Positions 1-11,894 of a DNA stretch of 64,000 nucleotides are shown here, in pieces. The stretch comes from Tricholoma matsutake. Lineage: Eukaryota > Basidiomycota > Agaricomycetes > Agaricales > Tricholomataceae. Below the pieces are notes generated by a model that was not told the DNA's origin, did not search any database, and was given only the letters and a program-made list of their open reading frames with translations. A program made the translations under genes and the position numbers. The stretch is taken from contig AP026542.1 in the NCBI GenBank assembly GCA_026075535.2, positions 8,122,001 through 8,186,000 of the forward strand, written 5' to 3'. The stretch's first letter is position 1. Every line of letters begins with the position of its first letter.

Positions 1-1915
1 ACTGAGTTTTATCTGTCATATCCATTGCCTTTGACCCATCCCCCAACGTATTGTTCTCGTCCGCGGCCGGAAGTGGAGGTGATGGCCCAGGCAAAGGACT
101 TGCATCCCTTGTGTCCATGTGGGTCGTCATCCTCGACCTGATATTTGACCCTTCGGAGCGGTTCCTCTGATGCGAAGCGCTCGAGGTTCCATCGTTCGAG
201 TCTGCATCCAGTTCTACTATCCGCTTGACTTTCTTTCGTCGTTCTTTTCCGCTTACACCGACAGCACTTGAAGGCCCAATGTATGGAGATGCATCGGAAG
301 ACTCTGGCGGTGTCGGATATTTGGTATCAGGAAAGATAGGCGGGGAAGAAGTGGGCTTATGATGTGGGTGACTGTGTCCGACCGCAACGACAGCAGGTGA
401 ATATGCAGCTGTAGAACGTGGACGAGAGGAAGTCATTTGTTCCGATGAAGAAACCGTGAAGTTCCGTTTCTCATAGAATCCGGGCGGACTCCCGTCCAGA
501 ACAATCGTCTTTCCCTCTTTCCAGAAGTAATCAAAACAAGCAATCCTATAGGCCTCCTCAAACTCAACCAGCGGATTCCCCTCAACCCAAACAGCTGTGA
601 TGTTAGGCAAAGTAGCCAACCGCCCCACTTCGGCACTTTCCTCGATAAAATTATTGCGTAAATCCACACGCTCAAGAGCAAGAAGTCGTTCGAGGCCACA
701 TATGGAATCAAGGCGATTATGGGAAAGGTTGAGAGAAAGCACCTGCCCGAGGTTGGTGTAGATGCCAAGAACAGTGTCGATCATATTGTCGGAGAGATTG
801 AGAGAGACGAGATTGTACAGTGCACCAAGACCAGGGGGGATAGACACAAGAAGGTTGGAGGAGAGATCAAGATGGGTTAGTGATGTCAAGTAAAGTATTG
901 ATTCGGAGGGGAAGAATGTTAAGGCATTGTCAGATAATGACAGGTGCTTCAAGAATGCCCATTTGAATGGAGACAGCCTGATTGAGGGTGGTGGCGAGGA
1001 TGTCCTGCTCTCGCAACGCGACTCTGCATCTGTGTCTCTGTATGTAGGTGTTGAATTGTCTTCTTCTTCGACGTCTTCAGGAACTGTATCCGGAAGTCGC
1101 GTAGAATAGAAGGATGTCTCCCTCGTCAAGCTGGACGGGATTCTCCTACGACGTTTCCTACTCCTACTCCCCTCCCTCCTAGATTGATCATCTACAAGAG
1201 CCCCAATGAAAAGATCTGAGACGTCCACGAGTCCACTCTTCTTCACCTTCAAACTTCTTAAACTCTCTGCCAGCTGGTCCCATCCCAGCAACGTTCTGGG
1301 GTCAATGTCGACACACTCCAAGCTCTGGATATTCTTAAATGCATCAAGTGGGAGGGCGTTCTGATTTGGTGCCTCGTTCGCTAGCTCAGCAATAACCTTG
1401 CGGCCAGGAGCGTTTACCACTAACGCTGGAAGTTTGGTAAAACAGCTGTAGATATACTTGAGTTCGGCATCTACGCTGAGTGGCTCCGACCGGCCCCACC
1501 AGCCTCCTCCGAGGGACAAACTAGATACAGTGGACAGCGAGGAACGAAAAGAGGCCAGAGATAGTGTTTCCGACTTGTCCGAATCTGGAAAGATATTGAT
1601 AAAGCTCATGGGCCGAGAGGGGCTTTCAACCTGGACGTCCAATGTTCCGACATCAATTCCCGAAGCCTCCAGACGCATGAGAACATAGAAGAGGCGATGA
1701 GTGTCTATAGAAAGAACAAGGGGCTTACGCGGAGACTGGACAGTGGAATCGAAGCCAAACCAGGCTAAAGGATTAAATACAGACATAGAATCTGTCGGAG
1801 GTTGACGTTGGGGACGCCGACGACGAATAAACGTTGGTTCTGCTAGAGTCTTCTCGTTTGAACGAATAAAGGAGGCAAGTCTACGAAGATAATCATCTCC
1901 TGGCTCTTGCAGCAT
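1..1915 (-). CDS. Leucine-rich repeat protein, STK11IP/nischarin-like layout (3' end outside window)
   Basis: One open frame runs without a stop from ATG at 1915 to the left edge, so the C terminus is missing and no intron is needed. The N-terminal ~200 residues hold degenerate LRR-like stretches (a segment with LLGWDQLAESLRSLKVKKSG). A low-complexity basic and Ser/Glu region follows, then at least four good LRRs (LTHLDLSSNLLVSIPPG, LVSLNLSDNMI, VLSLNLSHNRLDSICGL, LERVDLRNNFI) with an LRR-cap-like end (VWVEGNPLVEFEEAYRIACF). The rest is Ser/Pro-rich and basic. LRRs imply a protein-binding scaffold. The split-LRR arrangement recalls STK11-interacting protein and nischarin, but this is inference. 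It is divergent from RAD23, with 65 bp between the start codons. Confidence 0.75.
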   Translation of the reverse strand, partial: MLQEPGDDYLRRLASFIRSNEKTLAEPTFIRRRRPQRQPPTDSMSVFNPLAWFGFDSTVQSPRKPLVLSIDTHRLFYVLMRLEASGIDVGTLDVQVESPSRPMSFINIFPDSDKSETLSLASFRSSLSTVSSLSLGGGWWGRSEPLSVDAELKYIYSCFTKLPALVVNAPGRKVIAELANEAPNQNALPLDAFKNIQSLECVDIDPRTLLGWDQLAESLRSLKVKKSGLVDVSDLFIGALVDDQSRREGSRSRKRRRRIPSSLTRETSFYSTRLPDTVPEDVEEEDNSTPTYRDTDAESRCESRTSSPPPSIRLSPFKWAFLKHLSLSDNALTFFPSESILYLTSLTHLDLSSNLLVSIPPGLGALYNLVSLNLSDNMIDTVLGIYTNLGQVLSLNLSHNRLDSICGLERLLALERVDLRNNFIEESAEVGRLATLPNITAVWVEGNPLVEFEEAYRIACFDYFWKEGKTIVLDGSPPGFYEKRNFTVSSSEQMTSSRPRSTAAYSPAVVAVGHSHPHHKPTSSPPIFPDTKYPTPPESSDASPYIGPSSAVGVSGKERRKKVKRIVELDADSNDGTSSASHQRNRSEGSNIRSRMTTHMDTRDASPLPGPSPPLPAADENNTLGDGSKAMDMTDKTQ

Positions 1916-1980
1916 CGTTGCAGGAGGCTGAGATGCGATGATATAGCACAGCCACAATCGTTACGTCTCTTCATCCCACC

Positions 1981-3466
1981 ATGAAAGTTACGATAAAAAC
2001 TACCCAGCAAAAGGTTTTTCAGGTACTATAAAGCAATAACTTCATAGATCTACCTTGTACTCACCATTCCTACAACAAAGATCGATATCGAGGCATCTGA
2101 CACTATCGCAGGCCTTAAGACCAAGATTCAAGACGCCCAGGGACATCCCGTCGGTGTTCAGAAGGTTATATACTCAGGTATTACATCTTAATCATCCATA
2201 ATATGAATCCTTATGCGGTGCTCAGGCAAGATACTCACCGATGACAAGACTATCGAATCGTGTGGAATCAAAGAGAAAGATTTTCTCGTTCTCATGGTCT
2301 CCAAGGTGCGATCTTATCTACCTTTTTCGTCCTTTTTAATCCAACATTATCTTTCCAATTGAAAGCCTAAACCGACGCCTGCGCCTGCAGCGTCATCATC
2401 CAACACTCCAGTGAACACAACTCAAGCACCAGCAGAACCGCCCGCACCAGCTCCCGCATCTGCTCCATCTGCTCCATCTGCTCCATCCGTCCCAGCTGCG
2501 CAACCAGTTGCACCCGCTGCTTCTGCTCCCACAACAGTACCGACAACCGGATCAACAGCCGCGTTCGGTGACTCCTTCCTGTCTGGCCCAGCACTGCAAA
2601 CAACGATAAGCAACATGATGGAGATGGGTTTTCCTCGTGAGCAAGTCCTACGAGCATTGCGAGCAAGCTTCAACAACCCCGACCGGGCTGTGGAGTATCT
2701 TATGACAGTTCGTGTCGTTCAAATCGTAGTGATATCTTTCTTATTTCTTTTTTTCTTTTTATTTAGGGGATTCCTGCGCACTTGGAGGCTGAGGCGGCCG
2801 GCCCTCCTCCTCCGAGTCTCCCTACTTCTCAACCCGCTGCCCAACCCGCCGCTGGTTCCACCCCTGCGCCCCCGCCCGCACAACCGGGCCAGCCCCAGAA
2901 TTTGTTCCAAGTATGTCACTCTTTGTCTGTCTCCTGACTACTCAAACCAATTCACATCTGTTGCGTCAGCTCGCCCAGCAACAGCAAGCTCAACAAGGTG
3001 GCACTGGTACAGGTGCAGCCGGAGGTGGTGCACTTGCAGCAGGGAGGCTGGATCTCGAAGCACTGCGCAACAGCCCCCAGATCCGACAACTAAGAGAGCA
3101 AATGATGCAAAACCCAGAAAACCTTCAGCCATTAATTCAGCAATTGGCTACACAGAATCCACAGATTGCTCAAGCACTTGGCCAGAATCCTGAAGCGCTG
3201 ATGCAACTGCTTGGGATTGATATGGACATGGAAGGTCAGACGATACCGCCCGGTGCACAGGTTGTTAGTGTTACAGAGGAGGAAAGAGCTGCGATTGAAC
3301 GTGTAGGTTCATTTGCAATTCCTGATTGCTTGAAGTTGAAATGAATTGATTACAGTTGGAAGCACTTGGGTTCCCCCGTCATGCGGTCCTGGAGGCATAC
3401 TTTGCCTGCGATAAGAACGAGGAGTTGGCAGCGAACTACCTATTTGAGGGTGGGTTTGAGGACTGA
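1981..3466 (+). CDS. RAD23: UV excision repair / ubiquitin shuttle protein Rad23
   Basis: Seven exons (1981-2022, 2081-2177, 2226-2305, 2366-2707, 2767-2910, 2970-3302, 3356-3466) give 382 aa, normal for Rad23, and all phases close. The order is: ubiquitin-like domain (1-73, [13 protein letters not shown]...), Ala/Pro linker, UBA1 (~149-187, [17 protein letters not shown]), a second Ala/Pro/Gln linker, the STI1/XPC-binding segment (~263-318, [20 protein letters not shown]) and C-terminal UBA2 ([20 protein letters not shown]). Known role: it carries ubiquitinated clients to the proteasome through the UBL and UBAs, and stabilises Rad4/XPC in nucleotide excision repair. It is convergent with the next gene, 173 bp away. 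The five introns inside or between domains are 48-60 nt. Confidence 0.95.
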
Positions 3467-3639
3467 GACTATTACATGCCGAGTATGTGTGTACGCTATC
3501 AGCTGTTCGTCTTGTATCAGAGTTTCTGCCTGTTTTTCGGGTTTCAGTGTCTTATCATGGACACGATTCGCAAAGGCCACAAAGGAGACATAAATTCAAG
3601 TAGATATACACACAACGGGCGAAAAAGACAAATGTTCAG

Positions 3640-6091
3640 TCACAGAATCTCCTCAAGGATCATATCTCCTGTAATCGTGTCAAGGACTTGAACCTGCATC
3701 GTGCCATCAAAAACCTTACCAGCGTCCAAATGACTCTTCTTTAGTTGCGCTGCACTGACGTTGACGTTCCCTGTATTGAGACACTGCGTCAGGTTCGTAA
3801 GGGGGGCGCGGGCTACTCGAGTGATATTCGTCCGAGGCCTGTGCTCGACGGGGACCATAACGGACTTGTACATGTCGAGCTCATGCTGGAGTTCTCCATT
3901 TTCCGCAACAACAGTCTCTCGCTCACGTGTCAGCATGATGAGTTTCTACCATGGTCATGTCATGTCAGATCTAGTTACCCAAAAACAAAGGGAACAACAA
4001 ACATGTTTTGTTTCTGCCAATTCTCGTCGTATACGGTCTACATACATGATGCGCTGTGCAGGATTGTTATGGCTCAAAATTTCCGTGTTGAATTTACTTA
4101 GCCGTCGGGCCTCATCTTCTGCAAGTTGGTTACGAGCCACCAGTGATTCTACCTCGTTTGAGAGCGAATAATACGCTTCTTGGTATTGCTCAGCAACAGT
4201 CAACTCGGTCGTTAACCTAGAAGAAACTATATTGATCTAAAGAAGAAAAGGCAAGGGTGAAACACGTACAGCTCGATCTCAGACCGTAGGGCATCCTCCG
4301 CCATCCTACACTTCTGCACTGTATTCGTCAACCTCTGCACTGTATCTTGTTCCTTTGTCAGTGCCACGCCGCTCGAAACAGCAGCGAGGCGCATATTCTC
4401 CTCTGTCTCCCTCAACTGGCGAGTTATCAAGTCCGAAGATGATCTCAGTTCGTCCGTCAGCTCCGTGGCCGTTTTGAGCCGCTCGTCAGCTGCACGCTGC
4501 TCCTTCTGAGCAGTTTCTAGACATGCTGCAATTGCCTCGTGAGATGCCAGAGCACTGGACAGGTCAGCCGCATACTGTTGGGAGGCCAGCCGCGCGTTCT
4601 GGAGCTCTTTGTCGACGACCGAGTATGCTAGGAGGAGTTGCTCGCAAGTCAGGCGATAGAAGTCGGAAGCGAGCTCAGAGGACCGAGTCTCCACTTTCTG
4701 CATAGTGTTCTGCCATTGCATAAATTCTTCGTGGACCGCGTGATAAACAGTTTCGAGGGAAGAGGATTGTGAAGAGCTTGTAGGGGGTACATCCACCAGG
4801 TAGGAAGACATGTCATCTTCTGCTTCGTGCAGTTGTGTGGTCAGAAATTGGATTTGTTCATTAGCATCTCGGATCATCGAGGTAAGCTCGACGACTTGAA
4901 TCTGGGACCTGGCGAGTTTACGCTCAAGACGTTCTGTATGTACCAATAAAGTGGTGTGTTCTTGCTTCAGCCGCGTGTGATCGGAGATGGGCACAGTTCT
5001 GGAAACCAAGCGACCGTACTCCTCTGCAACATGACCTACGAGACGTTGGCGTTGCTCTAGCTGTGCGAGGAGGGCCTCTTCTTTGCACTCTGACTGGACC
5101 TTGAACGACGTCAATGCGCTTTGAACGTCCCGGGTCTCAGCCTGGGCTGTATTTACCAGTGCTTCTAACTTTTGCGCAGCCTGGCGAGATGACAGGAGTT
5201 CTTCATCGCCTTTCGCTTGGAGTTCTAGATGCTTCGCTTCAGCGGCCTCTCTCTTTCTCTTCTCGACCATGACTGCTTTCTCCAATTCTGCTATGCGACG
5301 ATCCCTCTCCTTAACCTCCTCCCTGCGTCTCGACTCTAAAGATTGCAGGGACTTCTTCAGCTCGGCCGCCTCACCCCGTTTGGTAGACATGTGAGTTCTC
5401 TCATGCTCCGACGTTCTTAGTGTGAGGCGAAGATCTTTGATTTCGGCTTGGTCAGAGGACGCGGCCTTTTTAAGATCCTGTAGGCGTACATCAAGAGCCT
5501 CGTTGTGCTTTTTGAGTTTATCCGTGCGGTCTGCCAATTCGGCATTTGATTGCTGAAAACGAGTGATTTCCGCTTTGAGACAGTCCACCTCTGTCTGGTG
5601 CTAGAATAGACAAGGATTAGCTGCGAACGGAACAAGGGACGAAAAGGAGAAACTTGCAGCTTTCTTGCCATCATTGTGCAGCCTCTCTAGATCCTCTAGC
5701 TTTCGCTGCAGTATAGCGTAGCGGTCTTGGGTCTGAAAGGGAGGTTTGGATACCGATTTCATATTGGGTTCGACGCCGCAGGTTGCAAGCCCTTCAAAGG
5801 CATGATTGGATAGTGGCATAGAAGGCGGCGCCATTAGACATACCTGGAGCTTGAATAGAGAAGCGCTCAGCCTTTTCAATAAAAGCACCGCGTTTGTACG
5901 CGTCCTGGGGAGAGTCTAAATAGATGGTTGAATATAAGAGTTCCTTGGAGAGAAAAGCAATGGATACCGAGGGGGTTATAGGCGTTTGGACCTGGTACGT
6001 CCGATGCTATAGAATGTGTGAGTATAAGGAAGAGGAAAGTAAGAAAGCACTAACGTTTTTCAGGATGAAATCGTGGGCCTCTTGGGAACAT
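3640..6091 (-). CDS. Long coiled-coil protein with HMMR-like N- and C-terminal motifs
   Basis: Seven exons on the minus strand (6055-6091, 5968-6006, 5844-5915, 5654-5791, 4270-5590, 4003-4216, 3640-3945) give 708 aa with closed phases. The N terminus reads MFPRGPRFHPEK, then PGPNAYNPLDSPQDAYKRGA, the short Pro-Gly motif typical of HMMR/KIF15-associated and STPG-type proteins. About 500 residues of Lys/Glu/Gln/Leu heptads follow, predicting a long coiled coil. Near the C terminus LSHNNPAQRIMYVDRIRREL resembles the HMMR C-terminal signature, used in animals for centrosome and microtubule binding. A spindle or microtubule role is inference. The acceptor before exon 5 was chosen because it is the only one keeping frame. 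It shares a short promoter with the phosphatase gene at 6253. Confidence 0.8.
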
Positions 6092-6112
6092 GAGGAGAAC
6101 CAACGGGAGTGT

Positions 6113-6118
6113 CACGTG
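6113..6118. promoter_or_regulatory. CACGTG E-box in divergent promoter
   Basis: A perfect CACGTG palindrome lies in the 161 bp between the divergent start codons at 6091 and 6253. In fungi this core is bound by bHLH factors of the Cbf1/Pho4 type. Binding here is inference. Confidence 0.4.
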
Positions 6119-6252
6119 GTCGAGAGATAAGCGTGAGAATAAACACATGCACTGCTTTTGACGCAAAGAATTGTAACAAATTTGCAGTCTTTCTTGGACG
6201 ACGACCACAACGACGACGACGACTTTTTTCGACGACTTTAGATTCTTTCTCC

Positions 6253-7694
6253 ATGTCTCCTCTCAATGGAATATCAAACTCAAAGTCTACGGAATCAAAG
6301 CCAGAACTTGACCATCCACCTGGAAATATTTCAACGTCTCGCGACTCTCTCTTCGCAAGGCTCCTGCGTGTCCTCGTTCCTTGCATCTCTTCTGGTGCAC
6401 ATGCCGTCGAAATGGATTCTGCTTCTCTCTCTGGCTCTAGGGAAAAATCTACCATAAAGACTGATGATCATCCTACCACCGTTCCTCCTGCGCCCCAGAC
6501 ACCACAGAAAGATCCAACCCCACCTCCATCTCTTGACGTCGCCGACGTCACACCGCTACCAGAAATATCTGTAACATCCCCCCAAGCACCACAAAATCAC
6601 CTTCTTATTCCATCCACTCCTCCCCCGTCTCAGCTCCTTCCCTTGTCCGAAACAGAGGGCGTCACTTCAGGTGCTGTACAACCCCCCGGGTCTACTGGCG
6701 ATAGTCCTGTACAACTTGAGACAAGTCAAAATCGAGATTCTACCGTACCCAGCAATGGGACCGGTGAGGGTGAAGAGTCCGAGGGCACCAGCTTTACTGA
6801 AGATGAAGATATGGACGGTCTAGATGACTTGGAGGATGATGAGGAAAAACTCATCATGGATGGTGGAGCAGGTATTCCTATCGGGCCGGTCAGTTCGTCC
6901 TTTATATTCTCGCCATACATGAACAGCGTGGAGAAAGTGACCGTTCCTTCTAACAGGATGGCAACCCAAAACCGCTATTACCTCTAATCTCTCCTCAACA
7001 AAATGGCAGGAAATGCCTCATCCTCGATTTGGATGAGACCCTGGTGCACAGTAGCTTCAAGGTGGGCTCATGTTTCTGTGACTTTGTTTTGCTATCCGCT
7101 GAAATTAACCATCTTATCATTCGCAGTCAATACAACAAGCCGACTATGTCGTGCCTGTTGAAATTGAATACCACTGGCATAATGTCTACGTCATAAAACG
7201 CCCAGGCGTTGACAATTTTCTGAAGAAGATGGGCGAGTTATACGAGATCGTCGTCTTTACAGCCAGTCTGAGCAAGGTAAGCGAGGTCGCACATATGAGC
7301 CGGTGCACCACACTCACAAGTTGCCTACTCAGTATGCGGATCCCGTGCTAGATAAACTTGACACTCACCAAGTGGTCTCCCACCGCTTGTTTAGGGAAAG
7401 CTGTTACAATCATAAAGGCAATTATGTCAAGGTAACGGATCATGTACACATATCTATAGACTATGTGTGCTAACCATGTGCCATCAGGATCTATCGCAGC
7501 TTGGGCGACCTATCACAGATATGATTATCCTGGACAACTCCCCTGCATCATATATCTTTCACCCGAACAATGCGGTCCCTGTCTCTTCCTGGTTCAATGA
7601 CCCCCACGACACGGAGCTAACCGACCTCGTTCCTTTCCTGGCCGATCTGGCCTCCACAGATGACGTGAGAGGTGTTTTGGACGGTGCTCGATAG
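6253..7694 (+). CDS. NIF/CTD small phosphatase-like Ser/Thr phosphatase, copy 1 (Psr1/Nem1 family)
   Basis: Five exons (6253-6888, 6957-7061, 7127-7276, 7333-7431, 7488-7694) give 398 aa. The N-terminal ~210 residues are disordered and Pro/Ser/acidic. A conserved patch ([17 protein letters not shown]) also occurs in the second copy. The catalytic FCP1-homology domain starts near residue 230 with the HAD motif [12 protein letters not shown] (nucleophile Asp236, acid/base Asp238). It continues with [35 protein letters not shown] and [12 protein letters not shown]. This family removes phosphate from Ser/Thr using Mg2+; yeast Psr1/2 act at the plasma membrane in stress signalling. An upstream in-frame ATG at 6181 has no clear support; 6253 is the simplest start. 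Copy 2 is at 16541. Confidence 0.92.
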
Positions 7695-8509
7695 GACCAA
7701 AAGAGACAACGTTTACTCTTTACGTACCCCTTTCGAGTGCTCCAACCACCCACCCAAAGATGGGCCGTCTCGTATTGTGGCTTTCTGTGCCTCGTCTTTA
7801 TCGCTCTATATCCACGCTCCTTACCGTTCTTGGTCGTCTCGTGCCTTGCCTCTTTTATTACAGTCGCACCTCTTCTAATATACCCTGCAAGCAATTCCGA
7901 TATCACCCCGCACCGATTCCCTGCATTCATCATCCCTTCCGCTTTCGTGAGACCGTTACCCTACATTCTTTACCCGTTATGTATCTATTATATCATCAGC
8001 CTCCTCGATACGTTGCATCCATCCATGGACTTGCTTCGCACCTGCTCATTGCTCTCTTTATCTATTCCGTCTCCCGTTTATTTACGACTTTGGTATGTGA
8101 TACAACACATAATGTCATTCACGTTTATCATGATATCGATGTCCTCAGCCTTGTGTGGATTAATACTCGGAGTAATAACATCATGAGACTAGTCACGTTA
8201 TTTAAATTTGGACATATCGCGGGATTCCTTGGCCCGAACACTTCATACGCTGTCAAGGATCATGCTTAAGAGGAATGCCGGACTGCGCATGAGAACCAGT
8301 AACTCTGCTGCTGAGCACATGCCACGTCGTAAGATATGCTATTGGTTTGTGTGTTCTGGGGTAATTCGTTATAAGCAACTACAAGAAAGAAAGCGATCAC
8401 TCTCCCTCTCTTTGGTACACGTATGAACGGCCATGTTTTCAAAAAAAAATTGCCAGCTCTATAGATCGAAACAGTCACTGCACTCCTCCATTGCCTGTCC
8501 ACCACCGAC
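7695..8509. other. Convergent intergenic region, no gene seen
   Basis: This 815 bp stretch between two convergent stop codons holds only overlapping short pyrimidine-rich frames with no family resemblance. It most likely consists of two 3' UTRs and terminators. Confidence 0.6.
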
Positions 8510-11500
8510 CTAATAATGCTGCCCTCCACTCCCACTGCCACCACTCATAGACACCGGCTCCTCGTCCTCCCAAGGACTAAAATTGGCTTTACGGAAACGC
8601 GGAAGTGACTGTAACCAGGAAGGCAGAACCTTGCCCATCTGTTGGGGCGCGGCGGCGGGAAGCGTATGAACATGAGAGGGTGATGACGGTATACTCCCAA
8701 CATCACTAAGACTTGGCAACCGCTCAAAACTCGTGTTCGTAGACCCCCCAAGTGCACGCTGTAGCACCTCCCGCTCTGCAGCCGACGGCGCAAAAGCACG
8801 CAAAAGTGAGTTATTCGCCGATGTAGTCGCAGACACGGCCTGTGAGCCAAGGCCGTTGGGATTCAATGCGTCATACGTCGTTGTAGATATTCCCGAGGAC
8901 GAATCGTTAAGAGCAGACCCAGATATAGATGTTCGGGGTGAAGATCTTCGTGCGAGCGTGAATACCTTGGCATCGGGATTCAACCCTTTCTTTGCCTTGT
9001 CCTTGGAAGTTGTGGAGAACCAACGCCGCGGGATGACCTTTTCTGTGGCCATAGAGTTGGATGCATCAAATTCTTCGGTGGGATGACGGCTGTAATTTGG
9101 GTCTGAATTTGTACGGTGAACCCAGACAGTGCGTTGATTATCCAGTGCGGTTTCCTGAGATGCATTACGAAGTCCATATTCACCCCCCGTCTGCATCAAA
9201 CGAGTTTCAAACGGATCTTGGTTATACTCAGGGCCTGAAGGAACCTGCAGGGAAATCGGGGAGGTCGCCATGCCGACAAAACCTGAACCTTGACGGTCAC
9301 TGAGCCGCACAGCATTTTTTGAAAGGTATGAGGTCATATTGCGGCCCCGCCATTCTTGGTACATATCGTTCTCCGACTGGAAAGACCTCAACACACTGTC
9401 AGTGCTGTCGAGAGATATGGCAAGAGCCGAAGGAATCAACATTTGACTAGTGGGCGAAATGACCGAGGCAACGTCACGCGATGCATCACTGTCACCGAAC
9501 GGGGAGAAGTTGGTGGAAAGATGGCCAAATTGGTGCGAAGTACGCTGCTGTGCTGTAACGATGCTGTCATCAAACACCGAATAACCGTTCGCACGCAAAA
9601 CAGTAGCGGTCATATTATTGGCCTGGTAGGGTGCGTTTGTAGAGAGTGCCAATGAGCCGGGTTGGGAGAAAGCCTGAGAATCGTGCGAGACTGAAGGGCG
9701 ACGGCCGAGTGCAGTGATAGCCTCGAGGCCAGTGAGTGAATGTCGTCGGTCTTTGCTCTCAGGAACAGAAAATCCATTAACCGCGTCCCAAGGAGTTTGG
9801 TTAACTAGACGCAATGTCTGATTTTGCCTGTGGGTCTCGTTACGTTCCTTGAGGCGAGCCAATTTCTCCTTTGCGTGGGTGACACTTTCTTCCAACTCAC
9901 GAGCACGTTGATTCAGAGCAGAGACTACGTCTTCCGCGACCTTGATCTCATGCTTTTTGCGTTCCAAAGCATCCGAAATCTCTTGTTCGGCTTCACATAC
10001 GGATTCTTTAGACTGACGTATGAACGTCTCATCTTCCGCAAGACGTCGCTGGAGTTTAGCTATCTCTTTATCGAGGTGATCCATACGTTGTGTTGCGCTG
10101 TCCCGAGCATTCTGAGCGGCTTTTAGCCTTTTTTCAGCATCCTTTTTCACGGTCTCCGTGTGACGTTTTGAATCATCTAGGGTCTTAGTGCGGGATTTCG
10201 TATCCAGCCTAGATGCATCTTCCTGGCGTTTCCGATCCCGCAAAGAGTCCAACTCATTCTGAAACTGAGTGTGGGAGTGAGATGAAGACGCATGGCAGTC
10301 AGTAAGTTGTGTGCGAAGATCATGAACGGTTGTTTTAGAGAGCGAAATCTGCCGGAGAACTTCTGCTATGTTAGGAGATTGATCGAATAAGGTTGAGGGC
10401 GACCCAGAAGGAATTGGTGATCCTAATTGGACCTGATCGACAGGACGACAGGACGACAAAGAACGCAATAGAGGCTGTGTAGCAACCGCGGAGGGCCGAT
10501 CGGCGGACGAAGATGAGGGAAGTCGGGCTGTGTGGAGGGGAAGGGAAACCGATTTGGGCAGAGGTGGTGGTGAAGAACTACGAGCAGAGAGAATGGCAGG
10601 TCTTGGTGACGACTTTTCACGGTTTCTGAGTTTGGGAGGAGAACCACGAGCGAGTAGATGGGGTGGAAGATTCTTGGTAGAAAAGGGGAGGCCTGCAGGA
10701 ACGTAGGTGAGACGAAGAGGTGGTGAACCAGAAAGAGAAGGTACCATTGTATTCATTGAGCGAATCTAGATTCTTCACGCTCAATATACCGGAAGTCCAA
10801 CCTTCCTCGTCACTGGACCTCGCGATGATATCTTGATACCAAGCATCGATGATGCCGCCTCGCCACCAACGGCCAAAAGCGCCAACATACCACGAATCTG
10901 AAATGATCAAAGCATCACGGTGATTGTTGGCAGAGGATTTTTGAAGGGGAGCCATGGCAGCGACGGTGAAGATGCCAAAGCTATGAAAGACATGTTTGGG
11001 AGTACGGAGAGACACGGAAGCCCTGTTGGCAAAATGAAAGGGCGAAGAGTTGTCAAAGGAAAGAGTGTGGGTCTTGACGAGTGTACTGCGCCTAGATGAG
11101 TGACATGAAGTAGAGTTGTCCTGGGGAGCGTTATCATTATCGGGATTGGCATCAAGACGGGTGAGATGTTGACGAAAAGATTGCTCTATGAGAAAGGCAC
11201 GAAAAGAATTTTCTGATGGATTTGTGAGATAAGCTATGAGAAGAAAGAGTAAGTTGGAGACAGATACAAAGAAAAGATTGCATACCGAGGACGAAAATGA
11301 CAATGAAAAAGATGACGAGGCAAAACAAGGACCCAATATCTGTTTTCCCCAAGATCAAGACAAGTGAGTCAGAAAAGGGACGACGAAGGGATAAGAGGCC
11401 TAAGCCGCCAAAGGAGAAGCTCATGATGAGAACAAGAGATGCCCTCCAGGAAGAGGGAGAGATACGATCGCGATTAGAAAGGAGGATCGACAGTGTTGCG

Positions 11501-11562
11501 AGGATGGTGATGAGGACGACAGCGAGGGCGACGAGGACGACGATGAGCAAGAGCCAAGTCGC
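8510..11562 (-). CDS. Conserved membrane protein: three TM helices, then cytosolic coiled coil (5' end unresolved)
   Basis: Three exons are firm (11286-11562, 10745-11233, 8510-10692; phases close) and give ~982 aa. No ATG opens exon 11286-11562, whose frame meets a stop at 11599, so at least one small 5' exon lies upstream within ~200 bp. The first exon has three hydrophobic stretches (LLLIVVLVALAVVLITIL; ASLVLIMSFSFGGLGLLSL; FCLVIFFIVIFVL). A soluble region with a Trp/Tyr-rich patch (WYVGAFGRWWRGGIIDAWY) follows, then a Ser/Pro-rich segment, a ~190-residue Lys/Glu/Arg coiled coil and a Ser/Thr-rich disordered C terminus ending near PWEDEEPVSMSGG. I do not recognise the family. Layout suggests a membrane-anchored tether or scaffold. 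Confidence 0.7.
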
Positions 11563-11860
11563 CTCCAGGCAAAGTTGTGAACAAAAGTTTGCGTTATATT
11601 ACTCAATCTACTTTCCCACGTCATCACAGGACTTATTCCGGATACCGCTCCCGACTCGGTTCCGTGTACAATTGCAAATCCAGAGATCAAATCCGGTTAA
11701 TCTGGGTATCTGTGCCGCAGCAGGCAGCCCTATATAGGTATCATACTGGTATCATCCATAACCTAACCCCCGTAACTGCCGTCTGCGGCATGGTAGCGTT
11801 GCGCGTTTCGAGATGTGATCGAGATCATCTGATCACTTAGTATCTGTGATCAATATAGGT

Positions 11861-11866
11861 CACGTG
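11861..11866. promoter_or_regulatory. CACGTG E-box upstream of TPP1-like gene
   Basis: A perfect CACGTG lies 29 bp before the ATG at 11895, in the divergent promoter shared with the membrane protein gene. It is a likely bHLH site. Confidence 0.35.
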
Positions 11867-11894
11867 CTCGTGTCTTCACTTCTCTCCTCTAAGT

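Noticed and set aside
7737..8269. Overlapping frames of 149 and 169 codons as genes
   Set aside because: They overlap in different phases, are low in charged residues and match nothing; they lie in the 3' UTR region between convergent genes.
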